A stretch of DNA of 64,000 nucleotides from an uncultured bacterium. Lineage in GTDB: Bacteria; Bacillota; Clostridia; Lachnospirales; Lachnospiraceae. Below are positions 8,074 to 17,039 of this stretch, piece after piece. The first letter of the stretch is position 1. Every line of letters starts with the position of its first letter. The DNA lies in assembly GCA_947383005.1 (NCBI GenBank), contig CANDBT010000006.1, forward strand, positions 62,001 to 126,000. The letters are read 5' to 3'. The notes beneath the pieces were generated by a model. It searched no databases, was not told where the DNA came from, and was given only the letters and a program-made list of their open reading frames with translations. Both the position numbers and the translations under genes were made by a program.

Positions 8074-8513
8074 AGAGGGGCCTTTCTGTAAGTGTGCCTT
8101 CATGCCGCAGGCAATGAAAATGGGCATATGCGGTTATCTGTAAAGGGTTCCGGTGAACAGTAACGGAGCCGGGACTGCACAGGTTGATTGATTAGCGGCG
8201 GGGTTGAAAATAGTTATGAGATTATTATAATAAATGTGTGGGTAAAAATCCAGAAGATACGAGAAGAGATTGTCGGTTTTTGATGGCTGGTACAGATAGG
8301 GGGCAAGAGCATATGCTTTTCTGCTGCAGGCAATGTAAAACGGGCCTGTGAGCTTCCGGCAGGTGCGCACAAAAACGGGAGCGGAAGATGTCGCTTCACG
8401 CTCCTGTTCCATGTGGCTTGGCGCCGGTGCATTGAGATTTCGCAACAAGTCCTAAGAAAAGAGAAGTCGGACGCAGGAAGTATCGGATGGAGGATTGCCA
8501 GAAAGGAGAAGGA
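8074..8513. other. divergent intergenic region upstream of AraC and GH105 genes
   Basis: About 440 bases between two divergently transcribed genes. I see no convincing gene. It contains an AT-rich stretch (about 8210-8245, with TATAAT-like sequence on the minus strand) and short inverted repeats near 8379-8405 (GGAGCG with CGCTCC). It is the likely site of promoters and AraC binding, but no operator can be assigned from sequence alone. Confidence 0.4.
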
Positions 8514-9632
8514 ATGAAGAATATTGACAAAAAAGAATTGGATCAGAAACTAGGGCTGGTAATTGAGAAGCTGATGAATCTGGGAGGGCCGGAGGATGAG
8601 CAGGAACTGGCTGAAGGCGGAGAGAAGATTGGGTTTTTCCGTCGGGATTTTGGCATTCATGAGTGGGATTGGCCCCAGGGAGTGGGGCTGTATGGGCTGC
8701 TGAAGATTATGAAGGTTACGAAGCGGGATGAGTACCGGGATTTTCTGTATCGCTGGTTTAAAGATAATATCAGCGCGGGGCTGCCTTCCAAGAATATTAA
8801 TACCACGACGCCGCTTCTGACGCTGGCGGAGCTGAATGAGGATTATCGGGACGAACAGTTTGAGGAGCTTTGCCTGAAATGGGCGGACTGGCTGATGTGC
8901 TGCCTGCCTCGCACCTGGGAAGGAGGATTCCAGCATGTAACCAGCGCTAACGGGGACCGTCAGGGGGTGCGTCTCAATGAAAATGAGATGTGGATTGATA
9001 CTTTGTTTATGACTGTGTTGTTTTTAAATAAGATGGGGCAGAAATACCATCGGCAAATCTGGATTGACGAGTCGATCCATCAGGTGCTGATGCACATAAA
9101 GTATTTGTATGATAAGGAGAGCGGGCTGTTTTACCATGGCTGGACCTTTAATGAACGGAATAATTTCGGCGGTATTTTCTGGTGCAGGGGGAACAGTTGG
9201 TTTACCCTTGGGATTCTGGATTATATCGATATGTTTGAGGGAACCATGAATGCAGGGTTAAAAACGTTTATTGTGGATACCTATAAGGCGCAGGTAGCGA
9301 AACTGAAGGAGGTGCAGGATATAAGCGGGCTGTGGCATACGGTCCTATTGGATAATACCAGCTATCTGGAAACATCAGGCACGGCGGCTATCGCAGCGGG
9401 GATTTTGAAGGGGATTCGTTATGGGATTCTGGATGATTCGTATTTGCCTTGTGCAGAGAAGGCTATTCAGGGCATTTTGAATAATATTGATGAGGACGGG
9501 ACGGTTCTCAATGTGTCGGGAGGCACCGGTATGGGTTACAATGCAGAACATTATAAGAACATTTTGATTGCGCCCATGGCTTATGGCCAGTCATTGACCA
9601 TTTTGGCTTTGGCAGAGGCTCTTGCCATATAG
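8514..9632 (+). CDS. GH105 unsaturated rhamnogalacturonyl hydrolase
   Basis: A 372-residue (alpha/alpha)6-barrel enzyme that removes unsaturated galacturonic acid from the non-reducing end of rhamnogalacturonan oligosaccharides made by pectate or RG lyases. Signatures: WDWPQGVGLYGL near residue 46, MWIDTLFM near 155 (the conserved Asp region), W-C-R-G-N-S-W near 225 and YLETSGTAAIA near 285. There is no signal peptide, so it works in the cytoplasm on imported oligosaccharides. Start ATG 8514 has AAAGGAG at about 8502-8508. It heads a plus-strand run with the acetylesterase and isomerase genes. Confidence 0.9.
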   Translation: MKNIDKKELDQKLGLVIEKLMNLGGPEDEQELAEGGEKIGFFRRDFGIHEWDWPQGVGLYGLLKIMKVTKRDEYRDFLYRWFKDNISAGLPSKNINTTTPLLTLAELNEDYRDEQFEELCLKWADWLMCCLPRTWEGGFQHVTSANGDRQGVRLNENEMWIDTLFMTVLFLNKMGQKYHRQIWIDESIHQVLMHIKYLYDKESGLFYHGWTFNERNNFGGIFWCRGNSWFTLGILDYIDMFEGTMNAGLKTFIVDTYKAQVAKLKEVQDISGLWHTVLLDNTSYLETSGTAAIAAGILKGIRYGILDDSYLPCAEKAIQGILNNIDEDGTVLNVSGGTGMGYNAEHYKNILIAPMAYGQSLTILALAEALAI

Positions 9633-9656
9633 GATTGATGAAGGAGTTGGGGAATC

Positions 9657-10864
9657 GTGAAGAACCAGTTTCGTTTATTTATCCGGGAAACCGGGGGCTA
9701 TCCAGGCAATCTTGTGATTCCGGAAGTGTCCAACGGATTTGATGTGACGCTTCCTCCCCTTCCTTTTGGCATGGTGCCGGTGAGCTTGTGGTCGGAGCCG
9801 GTGCCTGCCGGAATTTATCGGGTTCGTATCCGTCTGGAGGCATTAGAGGATGTGGAGCGCCTTTATCTGTTTACCGGGAGAAAGCAACTGAGGGAAATCC
9901 TTTCCATGAAGTGTGGTCAATGTCTTGATCAGGTGTATAATTTGTCGCTGATGGAGATTATTCCCCGCTTTCGGGAGCAAAGCTATCCGGTGGAGCATTT
10001 GTTTTTTACTTTCTGCACGGAACATCCCGGCGCCATACGGGTAAAAGCGGAGTGGGAAATACCACAAGATAATATTACAAGAATTTTTTGTGCGGGGATT
10101 CCACGGTTACGGATCATGCCAGCGAACTCCCTTACCATCCCGGAGCCTGTTATGCAGCCTGGGGACAGGCCATGCCAGCGTTCCTGAAAGGGAATTTTGC
10201 CGTGGAGAATCAGGCGCATTGCGGGCTGACCACGGAGTCTTTCCGGGATGAGGGCCATTTTGCCATTGTAAAACGTCGTATTCGGAAAGGGGATATCGTC
10301 CTGTTCCAGTTTGGCCATAATGATCAGAAGCTGTCTCATTTGCTGGCGGACAGGGAATATCGGGAAAATCTGCGGCGGTTTGCCAGGGAAACCCGGGAAG
10401 CCGGGGCATATCCGGTATTGGTAACTCCGTTAGGGCGGAATATTTGGGATGGTGACGGGAGATATCTGGATTTTCTGGATGAACATGCCAGGGCAGTATG
10501 CCGGGTGGCCGAAGAGGAGGATGTCCCGTGGATTGACCTTCATGGATTTTCTGTGGATTTTATCCGTAAGAATGGGATGGGATATAGCCGCAGTTTTTTC
10601 CATCCGGAGGATTATACCCATACCAATGAATATGGGGCCTGCGTTTTTGGGGAATATATGGCAGGGCGGATGTCGGAATTGTTTCCGGGAATTTTGAAAG
10701 CGAGGAAGGGCGTGGCAGATTTTGTTCCGCCGGATGGGCTTTGGGAGAAGCTGGGGCTGGGCGGCCGCCGGACAGATTCGGGAAGCCAGAGGGAACAGTT
10801 CGACAATATGGAGAAATCTACGGCTGAGCTTTTGCGGGTACTTCGGAAGGCCAAAGGGGGCTGA
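9657..10864 (+). pseudogene. rhamnogalacturonan acetylesterase-like SGNH hydrolase (CE12), frameshifted
   Basis: Two overlapping frames together make one protein of about 400 residues. The first (GTG 9657, AAGGAG upstream) gives an N-terminal beta domain ending NITRIFCAG; the second continues with GDSTVTDH, the SGNH block I containing the catalytic Ser. Later blocks are intact: GLTTESF, QFGHNDQ (block III) and DYTHTNEYG with the catalytic Asp/His. The break is at about 10094-10098, where GCG-GGG-ATT should read GCG-GGG-GAT: one G is missing from a G-run. The enzyme would deacetylate rhamnogalacturonan. This may be a real mutation or a homopolymer sequencing error. Confidence 0.85.
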
Positions 10865-10983
10865 GGAGGCTGTTAAGGGAGGGAGATGCTGGAAAGCATG
10901 CAGGCTGAGGGGGCATATAGCCTATGGTAAGGCAGCAGAATTCATGGTTTGGGACTGTTAGAGTCGGAAAACTGAGGTGTCGA

Positions 10984-11796
10984 ATGAAGATAGGAGTTCG
11001 GGCCCATGATTATGGGAAACGAAAGATAGAGGAGATGGCTGCCCTTCTTCGGGATGAGGGATATGGGGCAGCGCAACTGGTATTGCCGAAAGCGTTTATG
11101 GAAATTGGCAGTTATGAAGACATTACACCGGGAATTCTGGCAAAAATACGTCGGGTGTTTGAGAAAAATGATGTAGAGATTCCCGTGCTCGGCTGTTACA
11201 TGGATTTGGGGAACCCGGATAAACAGGTGCGGAAAGCTGCCGTGAGGACGTTGGAACGGTGCCTGGTTTGGGGAAAGGAACTGGGGGCCGGAGTGGTCGG
11301 GACGGAGACGGCTTATCCCCGCCTGACAGAGGCGCAGAAACGGGTATGGAAGCCTTTTATGATGGATAGCATTAAACGGGTGATGGAGACTGCCTGCCGG
11401 GTGGATATGCGTCTGGCATTGGAACCGGTTTACTGGCATCCGCTGACAGATCTGGAGACGACTTTGGAGGTGATTCAGATGGTGGAAGATGAAAAGCATT
11501 TGCGGCTGATTTTTGATGCCTCCAATTTGTTGGAATTTCCAGAAGAGACGGATCAGGATGCGTTGTGGACAGAGTGGCTTCTGCGGGTTGGGGATTATGT
11601 GGATGTTCTTCATATCAAAGATTTCAGCCTGGACAGGAGAAAACGGTATCAGCCGGAGCCTTTGGGAAAAGGGGTGATGCGCTATGAAGCGGTCAGCCGT
11701 TGGCTGGAAGGGCAGAAGAGGGAGATCAGCCTGATAAGGGAGGAAATGAACCTTTTGTTTGTGAAGGAAGATTTGGCGTTTATGCGGAATCTGTGA
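10984..11796 (+). CDS. sugar phosphate isomerase/epimerase-like TIM-barrel protein
   Basis: A 270-residue protein of the xylose isomerase-like TIM-barrel family (AP endonuclease 2 fold). Features: a KIGVRAHDYG start, GAGVVGTETAYP near residue 95, LALEPVYWHP near 140 (metal-ligand Glu), LIFDASNLLEF near 178 (metal-ligand Asp) and VDVLHIKDFS near 205 (His and Asp). It is probably a cytoplasmic isomerase or epimerase acting on a sugar released by the pectin enzymes; the exact substrate is unknown. I chose ATG 10984 because an upstream frame from 10924 has no ribosome site. Confidence 0.8.
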   Translation: MKIGVRAHDYGKRKIEEMAALLRDEGYGAAQLVLPKAFMEIGSYEDITPGILAKIRRVFEKNDVEIPVLGCYMDLGNPDKQVRKAAVRTLERCLVWGKELGAGVVGTETAYPRLTEAQKRVWKPFMMDSIKRVMETACRVDMRLALEPVYWHPLTDLETTLEVIQMVEDEKHLRLIFDASNLLEFPEETDQDALWTEWLLRVGDYVDVLHIKDFSLDRRKRYQPEPLGKGVMRYEAVSRWLEGQKREISLIREEMNLLFVKEDLAFMRNL

Positions 11797-11858
11797 GTGC
11801 CAGACAGCATTTTTGGCAGCTTGAATCGGCAAATGAAAAAGGGAGAGCAGGCAGTCTT

Positions 11859-12422
11859 TTAGTCCGAGATATCTGCGGAATCGCAGGATACTTCGCTGCC
11901 ATTCCAGTATAACCGGATATCTGACGGCCATGCTCCGAAAGTGGGTGCTGCAAAATGCAGTATCCACTTTTTTGGAGGTTCTGCGGATTTTTGCTCTTCT
12001 GCAGAGATGTTTTTGTGGGAAGGAACAGTGCTTTCCTGACAAGGCGTTGTTACATACACGTTTAAGGTGTGCTCAACATACTCCACAGCAACCTGATCGT
12101 TTGTCAGCATTTGCGTTTCCGGCTGCTTTTTCGGATAGAAGAGATACCCATCCCAGGAATCCGGGTCAGAACAAATAAGGTATTGAAATCCTTCTTTATC
12201 GGTCAGGCCGGATACCCAGCCGACGACCCGGTCGCCCATTTCATCGGCTGTGGCAATATTCAAGCCGAATGTGCTGATTTTACCATTAGTCTGATTTTTT
12301 ACCTGGTATTCTTCTGGAAAAGAGGTATTTTTGGCGATGCCAGGGATATGAGGAAGCCCAAAGCAGGAGGAGAGAAGCAGGGTGCTGAGTATTAACAGAG
12401 GAATGGCGGTTTTTTTCTTCAT
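11859..12422 (-). CDS. putative lipoprotein of unknown function
   Basis: A 187-residue protein with a lipoprotein signal peptide: basic MKKK, a hydrophobic stretch and a lipobox LLSSC near residue 20. AAAGGTG lies 6 bases before the ATG at 12420-12422. The mature domain has YLICSDPDSWDGYLFYP, VEYVEHTLNVYV and a C-terminal LHFAAPTFGAWPSDIRLYWNG, with no family I recognise. It is a stand-alone gene convergent with the pectin genes and has its own promoter region (12423-12540). Confidence 0.7.
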   Translation of the reverse strand: MKKKTAIPLLILSTLLLSSCFGLPHIPGIAKNTSFPEEYQVKNQTNGKISTFGLNIATADEMGDRVVGWVSGLTDKEGFQYLICSDPDSWDGYLFYPKKQPETQMLTNDQVAVEYVEHTLNVYVTTPCQESTVPSHKNISAEEQKSAEPPKKWILHFAAPTFGAWPSDIRLYWNGSEVSCDSADISD

Positions 12423-12699
12423 GTTGTCACCTTTTGATGTTTGAGGGTTTATTTTTCTATAAGGCTTATAGTTGTAGTATACGGTAAAAGGAAGAAAAAT
12501 GTCAATTGTAAGATATGATACGGATAGTACGTTACTGTTCACTGGTATCCAGCGAACAGTAACGATAGTACAAATGGCATGAAAAACGCGGGTATTATTG
12601 AATGGGAATAAGAAACTTTGCCAAATATATGATTATACACAAAAAAACGACAATTTACATTCCCATTTTTGGATAAATATTAGAAAATTAAAATTAGTG

Positions 12700-12728
12700 T
12701 TCACAGATGCAGAAAGTTATGCTATAAT
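12700..12728 (+). promoter_or_regulatory. promoter of tRNA-Ala
   Basis: TTCACA (12700-12705) and TATAAT (12723-12728) are separated by exactly 17 bases, with an extended TATGC before the -10 element. The tRNA begins 30 bases after the -10 element. Confidence 0.8.
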
Positions 12729-12757
12729 ACATTCGGAATTGAGTGAAAGTTTTGAAT

Positions 12758-12830
<73 letters not shown>

Positions 12831-12880
12831 TTTTAGAGATGCCGAAAGTCGTTGGTTTTGCGGGCTTTGTGGCATTTTTT

Positions 12881-13065
12881 TTGTACCATAGGAAAGTGCA
12901 TCCTATGATACAAAACGTTCTGCGAGGATTGCAACACGGTGCGGGTTTGTTCACTAAGCTCATTGCATTCGCTAAGTGAGCCAATGCCTGCGGCGGATAG
13001 GAATTGTGTCGCTAAAGCGATCCGCCGCAGGCGGAGAATCCTGCTCAGCAAGATTCTTTTTATGA
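12881..13065 (+). repeat. dispersed palindromic repeat, copy A (long form)
   Basis: It starts with TACCATAGG (12884-12892) pairing with CCTATGATA (12902-12910), then a CAAAACGTTCTGCGAGG tail. After a variable part comes a second module: GCCTGCGGCGGATAGGAATT..GTCGCTAAAGCGATCCGCCGCAGGC, then a short hairpin near 13038-13056. The same two modules recur, in inverse orientation, at 31880-31985, and the first module at 17985 and 40014. It occupies noncoding space after the tRNA. Confidence 0.75.
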
Positions 13066-13223
13066 ATAATCAAAAGAAATAGTTTACATAAAACGTCAGT
13101 GATTATTGGCGTTATTTTTTTGTCTGTTAAAGGAGCAAGTGTGTTATCAGTTATGCGGATGATGTCATTGCAATGGTAGATGAAATCATGAAAGGCGGGC
13201 ATATCCGGGAGCAGATCAGAAGA
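13066..13223. other. intergenic stretch with hairpin and short coding remnant
   Basis: AACGTCA..TTGGCGTT followed by a T-run (about 13092-13121) resembles a plus-strand terminator. On the plus strand 13140-13268 reads as an open stretch (CVISYADDVIAM...) that overlaps the 3' end of the transporter gene. It has no start codon with a ribosome site and may be the degraded end of an unknown gene. Confidence 0.35.
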
Positions 13224-13781
13224 TTAGCCATAAAAAAAGCATCCAAAAGTTGCCGCAAGTACAATTAGCGCGATAGGAGGGAATTCTCTTTTTCGGATGG
13301 CGGAATATAAAATGACGGTCATGAGCAAAAAGGAAAATATTGCGCATGATGTCATATCGATACTGAAGGAGGGCTGCGTGGTGCAGAGAGTAATGGCCAT
13401 AGATACGCCTGTGGCGAGGATTACCCCCATCAAACAAGGTTTAATCCCCTTTAATATTGCCTGCATATTTTTATGTTTTAGGATGTTTTGAAAAATAATC
13501 GTGACAACCAGCAGAATGGCGAAAGAGGGGAGGACTACGCCGGTAGTTGCCAAAAGCGCGCCCCAAAACCCAGCCTGCCGGCTTCCGATATAAGTAGCCA
13601 TATTTACCATAATCGGCCCAGGCGTGGATTCGCTCAGCGCCACAAGGTTGGCAAACATCTCTTCGTCCGCCCACTGATTCGCCACGACTGCATCCTGAAT
13701 AAGAGGTATTGCCCCGTATGCCCCTCCAAAAGAAAATAAGCCTATTTTCAAAAAAGAAATTAATAATTCTAAATATATCAT
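13224..13781 (-). CDS. chromate transporter family protein, half-size (second subunit)
   Basis: A 185-residue membrane protein of the CHR family. The conserved N-terminal pattern is present: FLKIGLFSFGGAYGAIPL, followed by LVALSESTPGPIMVNMATYIG. Short CHR proteins occur in pairs and presumably insert in opposite orientations to form one transporter. Full-length relatives export chromate; the substrate of paired short forms in anaerobes is not certain. It follows the partner gene by 3 bases and shares its promoter and ArsR regulator. Confidence 0.88.
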   Translation of the reverse strand: MIYLELLISFLKIGLFSFGGAYGAIPLIQDAVVANQWADEEMFANLVALSESTPGPIMVNMATYIGSRQAGFWGALLATTGVVLPSFAILLVVTIIFQNILKHKNMQAILKGIKPCLMGVILATGVSMAITLCTTQPSFSIDMTSCAIFSFLLMTVILYSAIRKREFPPIALIVLAATFGCFFYG

Positions 13782-13784
13782 AGA

Positions 13785-14372
13785 TTAGCCCTCCGTGTCA
13801 TTCCGGTTTTTTGGTGCATTTTTTCGAAGAAGGACAAAGCCGATGAGGCCGCTGCATAAGATAAAATATATAGTAGAAATACGGATATTGATCATATTTA
13901 AGGTAAATGTGAGAAGAAAGAAAAAAATGGTAATGGATATCTGAAATTTCTTATCGGGGGACTTTTTTATCATTTTTTTAATCATTTTTGTGCCTGCCCG
14001 AATAATTAAAATGGCAACAGCTATCCGTATTCCCTTAAATGCGTGGGAGATGATTCCTACGGTTAATATGTTTTCAAAAAATTGGGATAAAATAAATATC
14101 AACAGAAATGATGGGGATACGATGCCAACCGTTGCCGAAACAGCGCCTTTCATACCGGCCAATTTGTATCCGGTATAAGTCGCGCAGTTTATGGCAATGG
14201 GACCAGGTGTTGATTCGGCAATTACCGTAACATCCATAAGCTCCTCGGATGTCAACCATTGCCTTTTTTCTACGCATTCATGGTCAAGCAGGGAGAGCAT
14301 CGCGTATCCGCCGCCAAAAGTAAATGCCCCTATTTTGCTGAAAGTTAAAAATAAGTCAATTATCTGATTCAT
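13785..14372 (-). CDS. chromate transporter family protein, half-size (first subunit)
   Basis: A 195-residue CHR-family half transporter with FSKIGAFTFGGGYAMLSLL and VTVIAESTPGPIAINCATYTG, the same motifs as its downstream partner. It has five or six hydrophobic segments. Its ATG overlaps the stop codon of the ArsR-type gene by four bases, showing translational coupling in a three-gene operon (regulator, first half, second half). Confidence 0.9.
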   Translation of the reverse strand: MNQIIDLFLTFSKIGAFTFGGGYAMLSLLDHECVEKRQWLTSEELMDVTVIAESTPGPIAINCATYTGYKLAGMKGAVSATVGIVSPSFLLIFILSQFFENILTVGIISHAFKGIRIAVAILIIRAGTKMIKKMIKKSPDKKFQISITIFFFLLTFTLNMINIRISTIYFILCSGLIGFVLLRKNAPKNRNDTEG

Positions 14373-14698
14373 CTGGAAAGATTCCCTTTCTTAAATTCAC
14401 AACAGCAAACGGAAATATCTCTGTTGAGATTCTGTGACTGTTCCTGCATGGAGCAAAAAGTACCGGCGAGCAAATCCATGGCTTCCTGATTGGGGAAGTA
14501 ATGGGTGTGGTAGCCGTATTTCTGGCTGCAGACAAGCCCGGCTTCTTTCATGATTTTTAGATGTTGGGATATCGCGGACTCGCTTATTCCCATTTTTTTT
14601 GATAAGGAACGGACACAATGTTTCCGTAAAAGTAATTGCCGGAGGATGCGATACCGCATAGGCTCGCCGATGATTTTGATCAGAGTGTCAGCATTCAT
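14369..14698 (-). CDS. ArsR-family transcriptional regulator
   Basis: A 109-residue winged-helix repressor. It has the ArsR helix-turn-helix (VRSLSKKMGISESAISQHLKIMKEAGLV) near residues 30-60. A Cys triplet (VCCCEF) lies near the C-terminus and could bind a metal or metalloid ion or sense redox state; this is inference. The start is ATG 14696-14698 with GAGGTAG upstream. It leads the CHR transporter operon, which it probably represses until an inducer binds. Confidence 0.85.
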   Translation of the reverse strand: MNADTLIKIIGEPMRYRILRQLLLRKHCVRSLSKKMGISESAISQHLKIMKEAGLVCSQKYGYHTHYFPNQEAMDLLAGTFCSMQEQSQNLNRDISVCCCEFKKGNLSR

Positions 14699-14717
14699 GC
14701 CACTACCTCTTTGTTTT

Positions 14718-14757
14718 AGTATATACTTAATTATAATCACTTTTTTGATTTAGTCAA
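14718..14757 (-). promoter_or_regulatory. promoter and candidate ArsR operator
   Basis: On the minus strand TTGACT (14752-14757) and TATAAT (14730-14735) are 16 bases apart. AGTATATACT (14718-14727), a perfect palindrome within TTTTAGTATATACTTAA, covers the transcription start region, and a related TTAGTATTGACTAA lies over the -35. These are good candidates for autorepression by the ArsR protein. Confidence 0.6.
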
Positions 14758-14946
14758 TACTAAAATAAAAGCTGTACATATTACGGAGGAAATTTTATAT
14801 TTAAGCATGATATTTATGCTAATTATACAAGAATAACCATTTAAGATAAAAACGTCCTATATATCGCAAAAAAATACGATAGGAATAGAAGAAAATTTTA
14901 GTTAAAATATGGATATAAAGAAATCATATTTAAGGAGGAACAAAGC

Positions 14947-15702
14947 ATGAAAGTATCTAAAAAAATTCTCGCCGTCACGATGTCTGCCGTGGTGATAACC
15001 AGCATTGCTGCTGCCGGGACTCTGGCTTATCTGACCAGCCAGGATACGGCGGTCAATACCTTTACCGTAGGTAAAGTGAATATCACCCTGGATGAAGCAA
15101 AAGTCGGGCCGGACGGCAAAGCAGACCCCAGCGGGGAGCGGGTAAAAGAAAATGTATATGAAAATATCCTGCCTGGCGCTGTCCTGGACAAGGATCCCAC
15201 AGTGACCGTCGAAGCTGGCAGCGCTGACTGCTATGTTTATGTGGCAGTCCGCAATTATCTGGCCGATCGGAACGGCACAGGCGGCCCGGGTAATTGGGAT
15301 AACTGGTATGGCGGTTTTGATGTTAGCGACAATTGGGATTACAGTTATTTTATCCCCTATGATCCCGGATTCCCCAATAATGTTACCAGGGATATCTCCA
15401 CAGTTGAAATTTTCCGTTATATCGGCCCCGGCACTGAGGACGGCGTGCTTAAATCCAGCGACGAGGATATCGTTTTGGAAAGTGTTTTTGAAGACGGGAA
15501 ATTTTATATCTACAATTCCCTCACTTCAGAGCAGGTGGAAAATATGTATGGCGACAGGGTTGTGGTGAAAGCTTTTGCCATCCAGGCAGACAATCTGGTG
15601 TACGACGGCCCCAACGGGAGCGGAAAAACCGGGCTTGAGGCAGCCAATCAGATGGCGTCGGATTACTTTAGCAACGATGACAACTGGGAATACAAACCGT
15701 GA
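14947..15702 (+). CDS. SipW-dependent TasA/camelysin-like exported protein 1
   Basis: A 251-residue protein with the SipW-type N-terminus: basic MKVSKK, a hydrophobic segment, then AGTLAYLTSQDTAVNTFTVG, the cleavage and mature-start region. The mature part is a CalY/TasA-like beta domain (ILPGAVLDKDPTVTVEAGSADCYVYVAV near residue 75), the pattern of fibre-forming matrix proteins. AGGAGGAAC lies upstream. It is first in the operon, directly before the dedicated signal peptidase. The N-terminal 45 residues are nearly identical to those of the third gene, indicating duplication. It is predicted to form or decorate an extracellular fibre. Confidence 0.85.
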   Translation: MKVSKKILAVTMSAVVITSIAAAGTLAYLTSQDTAVNTFTVGKVNITLDEAKVGPDGKADPSGERVKENVYENILPGAVLDKDPTVTVEAGSADCYVYVAVRNYLADRNGTGGPGNWDNWYGGFDVSDNWDYSYFIPYDPGFPNNVTRDISTVEIFRYIGPGTEDGVLKSSDEDIVLESVFEDGKFYIYNSLTSEQVENMYGDRVVVKAFAIQADNLVYDGPNGSGKTGLEAANQMASDYFSNDDNWEYKP

Positions 15703-15761
15703 TAAAATATAAAGAAGAAAAACGGAATTTTTAGCACCAGGTACAGAAAAGAGGAAGACAA

Positions 15762-16280
15762 ATGAACCCGACGCTGAAAAAAATCTGGAATATGGCTTTT
15801 GGTATTCTGGCGGCTGCTATTGTGGTTTTGGCAGTCTTGCTGGCAGGAGTGCGGGTGATAGGCATCACGCCCTATGTCGTGCTCAGCGGAAGTATGGAGC
15901 CGTCTTATCCGGTTGGTTCGATGATTTATGTCAAAGCAGCGCAGCCTGAGGATGTGGCTGTGGGACAACCGATCACGTTCTATTTGGATGAAGGGCTGAT
16001 TGCTACCCACCGCGTTGTGGAAATCGACGAGTCAGGACAGTGTTTCCTTACCAAAGGGGATGCCAATGATGTGGTCGACGCTCCGGTGCCTTATGGCAAT
16101 CTGATTGGGAAACCGCTTTTTTGTATACCGGGGCTGGGGAAATTATCTGCCTGGATCGCCCATCCTCCGGGAATATATGTGGCCGAGAGCTTTGCCCTGA
16201 TTGTGCTGCTGATGATGTTTCTTCCGGAAGTGCTGGATATGGCGGATGCGGCAGACAAGAAAAAAGACGGGACGGAATAA
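15762..16280 (+). CDS. sipW: SipW-type (ER-like) signal peptidase I
   Basis: A 172-residue membrane peptidase. A first membrane segment (about residues 10-30) is followed by VVLSGSMEPSYPVGS with the catalytic Ser, LIATHRVVEID with His in place of the bacterial Lys (the Ser-His arrangement of SipW and eukaryotic signal peptidases), then FLTKGDAND. A second membrane segment lies near 140-158. It lies between two TasA-like genes and should process all five substrates encoded in the operon. GGAAG lies upstream of the ATG. Confidence 0.93.
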   Translation: MNPTLKKIWNMAFGILAAAIVVLAVLLAGVRVIGITPYVVLSGSMEPSYPVGSMIYVKAAQPEDVAVGQPITFYLDEGLIATHRVVEIDESGQCFLTKGDANDVVDAPVPYGNLIGKPLFCIPGLGKLSAWIAHPPGIYVAESFALIVLLMMFLPEVLDMADAADKKKDGTE

Positions 16281-16330
16281 AGGGAACAGGTCAAGCAGTT
16301 ACAGTAATTATTTAGGAGGCAGAAATAAAA

Positions 16331-17029
16331 ATGAAATCATCAAAAAAGATCCTTGCATTAGCTATGTCGGCCGCGGTTGTGACCAGTATCGCCGCCGCGG
16401 GAACCCTGGCTTATCTGACCAGCCAGGATACGGCGGTGAATACCTTTACTGTTGGTAAGGTAGATATTGAGATTGATGAATCAAAAGTCGGGCCGGACGG
16501 GAAAATCATTCCCGGTGAAGCTCCGGTAAAGCAAAACGAGTATGTCGATGTCCTTCCCGGCGACGTTTTGGATAAGGACCCGGCAGTAACGGTTAAAGGA
16601 GGCAGTGCAGACTGCTATGTCTATGTGGCGGTTTGGAATTGTCTGGCAAATGCATCTGGCCAGGATGTCCTGGAATATGTGGATTGGGAAGCAAATGATG
16701 AGAATTGGGAATGGGTGACGGAATACCTTCCCTGGGAAGCTCCCGCAATCGAGGTTTACCGTTATGATGGCGTTTTGGCTGAAGAGGGGTTAGTTAAGTC
16801 TTCAAATGAAGATATCCAATTGGGAACGGTTTTTGTAAATAATCAGGTCAAGATAAAAGGTTCAGCGACAGCGGACGACCTGGCTGATATATATGCGCCG
16901 GTGATTCTGGTGAAGGGCTTTGCCATTCAGGCGGATAATTTGGAAGCAGACGGAATGGCCGGGCGTGACGCGGCTGATGCGATGGCTGAGGAATTCTTTA
17001 CCAATCTTGGAAATTGGAGCTGGGAGTAA
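16331..17029 (+). CDS. SipW-dependent TasA/camelysin-like exported protein 2
   Basis: A 232-residue paralogue of the protein at 14947. The signal region (AGTLAYLTSQDTAVNTFTVG) is the same and the coding DNA there is nearly identical, while the rest diverges. The beta domain keeps VLPGDVLDKDPAVTVKGGSADCYVYVAV and the C-terminal VKGFAIQADNLEADG. Probably a second fibre subunit. AGGAGG lies 10 bases before the ATG. It is followed by a 281-base hairpin-rich spacer, which may set its mRNA level relative to later genes. Confidence 0.85.
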   Translation: MKSSKKILALAMSAAVVTSIAAAGTLAYLTSQDTAVNTFTVGKVDIEIDESKVGPDGKIIPGEAPVKQNEYVDVLPGDVLDKDPAVTVKGGSADCYVYVAVWNCLANASGQDVLEYVDWEANDENWEWVTEYLPWEAPAIEVYRYDGVLAEEGLVKSSNEDIQLGTVFVNNQVKIKGSATADDLADIYAPVILVKGFAIQADNLEADGMAGRDAADAMAEEFFTNLGNWSWE

Positions 17030-17039
17030 CGGACACAGA

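Noticed and set aside
8134-8448. Open 104-residue frame on the minus strand between the AraC and GH105 genes
   Set aside because: No ribosome site, composition unlike real proteins (rich in Pro, Tyr and Ala runs), and it covers a divergent promoter region.
12881-13065. CRISPR array or riboswitch at the palindromic repeats
   Set aside because: The repeats are scattered singly over tens of kilobases without regular spacers, and the structure differs from riboswitches I know.
13140-13268. Short plus-strand peptide (YADDVIAMVDEIM...) before the CHR genes
   Set aside because: Looks protein-like but has no start codon with a ribosome site, no family I recognise, and overlaps a solid gene. Kept only as a possible remnant in the intergenic entry.
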